Below are positions 62,051-64,000 of a stretch of DNA of 64,000 nucleotides, piece by piece. The stretch's first letter is position 1. Every line of letters begins with the position of its first letter. The stretch lies in NCBI RefSeq assembly GCF_028554725.1, contig NC_071667.1:70933501-70997500 (forward strand). Reading direction: 5' to 3'. The position numbers were made by a program, and so were the translations under genes. The notes under the pieces are model-generated. The model had not been told where the DNA came from. It searched no databases and worked only from the letters and a program-made list of their open reading frames with translations. The DNA comes from Zeugodacus cucurbitae. Taxonomy: Eukaryota > Arthropoda > Insecta > Diptera > Tephritidae.

Positions 62051-62280
62051 GTTTTACTGAGATATCTTCAGTAGTTTATGAGATACAGATAACAGAAGAC
62101 CAATAAGGTCAGGACCACTACCTGAAGTATCGCGGGTTGGGGAGATGGACAATTGCTGCGAAAGTTTGAAAGCAGAACTTGTGGGAAGCAAGTTTTGATG
62201 AGATATATTCAGTAGTTTATGAGATACGGAAATTATGGGTATGATTACACCTCAAGTATCGCTGCTTGGGAAACTGACTA
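62051..62280 (+). repeat. Diverged tandem repeat, period 141
   Basis: Two units share TTCAGTAGTTTATGAGATAC and a later AAGTATCGC-GG/TGCTTGGGG/A-like block. They start at about 62051 and 62192. Confidence 0.65.
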
Positions 62281-63194
62281 AAAATTGAACCCAGCGATAA
62301 GACTCAGATCGACTGCTATATATTTTATTTCTATATAAAGAAAGCGTTAAATTTTAATTGTAATTGAGATGTCAAACATAATTTTATGATTTTTATATTA
62401 GTATGTATGATTTTAGATAACCAGACATATATGTCAACTCCTTATTACCAAATATACGAGTATGTTTGCAAGTAGTGTGCGAGTAAAACCTTAAATTGTG
62501 CCATTTGATTTCATTTCGATTTTTTATTGGCGCGTGTGGTTTTACAACTTTGCCGCCAAGCAACATTAAACTAAAAGCGGAAGTTACTATTTTACACATA
62601 CACATTCACAAACCAATACAATACGTAAGGCAACGCAAATGTGCTTTGTGGTGAGTAAAAGGAGAGTTTACGAGCTTTCACACATGCAAATTTATTTGAA
62701 ACACCATTGAATTATCCAGTTTGGTATTGGCGTACAGTCGAGCAATAAAAATGAAGGGGATAAGCGTAAAAGTCATGAGCTGTCAAATGGTTAAGGGGCA
62801 GAGCGAGTAGAACCCTTTATGACACCTCGTAAAAATATCATAAATAGGGATCATTTGTTAGCTGGTGGTGATAACGAGGGTTATAAATACGAGGATGTTG
62901 GAATAAAATGCAGAGAGAGTATACTTAGTAAATGAAAATGCAGTTGTGTTGAATGATATTGACAGTAGTAATTGTCATTTGTGACTGTCAAATTTTAAAG
63001 CTCCGCTGCTAACTAAGGGGTTTTAGCAATTCTATATGATTATCAATTTGAATATAGTTTTTTTATTTTATAAAATATTTTATATTTTTCTAATCTTTTC
63101 TACCGGATTTTCAAATCACCGAACTGTCAAAACGCGTCATTTAAGGTCAGTACTGACTTAACACACCAACAACTTTATGTGTCATGAATTAGAA
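62281..63194. other. Intergenic DNA
   Basis: No gene or repeat recognised. Confidence 0.5.
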
Positions 63195-63354
63195 GCTTTA
63201 AAGTGCTTACCTACTATGAGCATCTAAACTAAAAGTAGAGATACTACTTTTTTCTTATTTCCCATAGTTTCAGTGCTTTAAAGTGCTTACCTACTATGAG
63301 CATCTAAACTAAAAGTAGAGATACTACTTTTTTCTTATTTCCCATAGTTTCAGT
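63195..63354. repeat. 80 bp perfect tandem duplication
   Basis: 63195-63274 and 63275-63354 are identical. Either a very recent duplication or an assembly artefact. Confidence 0.92.
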
Positions 63355-63777
63355 TTGGCAAGTGGTGGTGTAGTTGAGCACGCACACATTTGATGTAAGT
63401 TGCTGTCAAAGTAGGAGTAAAGATTTTTCACTTTTTCAATTCGAAACTCTTAACATCCATGAAATATGCGCTAATTTGTATGGAGGGGCGAGTATAGTGC
63501 GGAATACCCGACCGCAACGCAGGTTGCGCCCCCGTAAAAATGGCCAACGCATGCAGCTGTCAACATTGGTGCCGCCAACGCGACTCCGATTTTGACTCCC
63601 AGAAAAAAGAAACTGTGAAAGATCAACCTGAGAGGAAAAAGAATATGCGTAGTGAAACTTTACAATGCAACAAATGCGATAAGATGGGCATAACTGTGTG
63701 TTTGTTAAAAAATATACATATATGTAAGGAAGGCCAACATACGAGCGGAAACGAAAATGAAATACTCTCACTAATTA
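63355..63777. other. Unassigned sequence
   Basis: Overlapping frames on both strands (63540-63887 +, 63436-63771 -). Neither has a recognisable domain. Confidence 0.4.
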
Positions 63778-64000
63778 TTAGGTCTATAACTTTGCTTCCG
63801 CAGTTCTTTTGTAAATTTAAGTTTTTTTTTTGTATAAAAAGGGTTACAAATGTCGATGAGCCTCAGCCGCACTTTTCTTGGAATTAAAAAAGAAAAGCAA
63901 AATTTCCCGCAAATGTCGAGAATTCGGCTCAAAAAGTGACATTTTCAGTTGAGAATAAGTTTGGGATGCAAACAGATCTCTACAAATACTTTGTTGGGTT
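63778..64000 (-). mobile_element. Mariner terminus, cut by the window edge
   Basis: After TA at 63776-63777, TTAGGTCTATAACTTTGCTT and the next 75 bases match the 3' end of the mariner at 19693. The similarity fades after about 63860. The copy may be a fragment or may continue beyond the window. Confidence 0.55.

Noticed and set aside
63540..63887. 115-codon frame with Cys pairs near the right edge
   Set aside because: It runs into the mariner terminus at 63778 and shows no defined zinc-finger spacing.
1..64000. CRISPR arrays, rRNA, tRNA, bacterial operon features
   Set aside because: None seen; the window is eukaryotic nuclear DNA. No tRNA cloverleaf was recognised by eye, but a tRNAscan run was not possible.

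Overview
The window looks like nuclear DNA of a higher dipteran. It is AT-rich and gene-poor, with short conserved exons in long introns and many degraded mariner and non-LTR elements. The two conserved genes are close to their Drosophila counterparts by my recollection. A tephritid fruit fly is my best guess from the repeat content, but I cannot confirm the species.

Left part (about 2.2-30.1 kb, + strand): the gene for the microtubule-associated protein tau. A proline/glutamine-rich N-terminal exon, two short linker exons and three exons with KxGS...PGGG microtubule-binding repeats are joined by introns whose phases all agree. There are at least three candidate 3' ends (21.2, 25.2 and 27.9-30.1 kb), so C-terminal isoforms are likely. 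A TATA-containing alternative first exon is possible at 4.3 kb. The tau introns and 3' region carry six recognisable transposon insertions, all antisense to the gene: a jockey-like LINE fragment, two mariners, a nearly full-length 3.3 kb RTE-like LINE, a truncated copy of it, and another jockey-like fragment.

Middle (about 32.9-35.5 kb, - strand): the gene for the Rac/Rho-family GTPase Mtl (Mig-2-like). All four coding exons are intact (195 codons plus stop) and a 5'-UTR exon is probable. It converges tail-to-tail with tau. Tau acts on microtubules and Mtl on actin, both in neurons. Their adjacency is only an observation; the sequence shows no shared regulation.

Right part (about 35.6-64 kb): no confirmed host gene. 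It holds a 1.2 kb dispersed repeat (38.4-39.6 kb; a second copy runs off the left edge at 1-277), a degenerate 60-70 bp array at 41 kb, mariner and LINE remnants, and an apparently intact P-element-superfamily transposon at 46.56-50.78 kb. That transposon has a spliced THAP-transposase gene, 23 bp inverted termini and a 6-8 bp target duplication. Further right are two jockey-like LINE fragments, a 0.9 kb AT-rich element with short inverted termini, a short palindromic element and a perfect 80 bp tandem duplication.

The most notable items are the complete P-like transposon, the multi-way 3' end of tau (including a candidate 31-nt frame-switching microexon), and a 3'-terminal hairpin in the RTE-like LINE that is kept in three copies despite sequence change.
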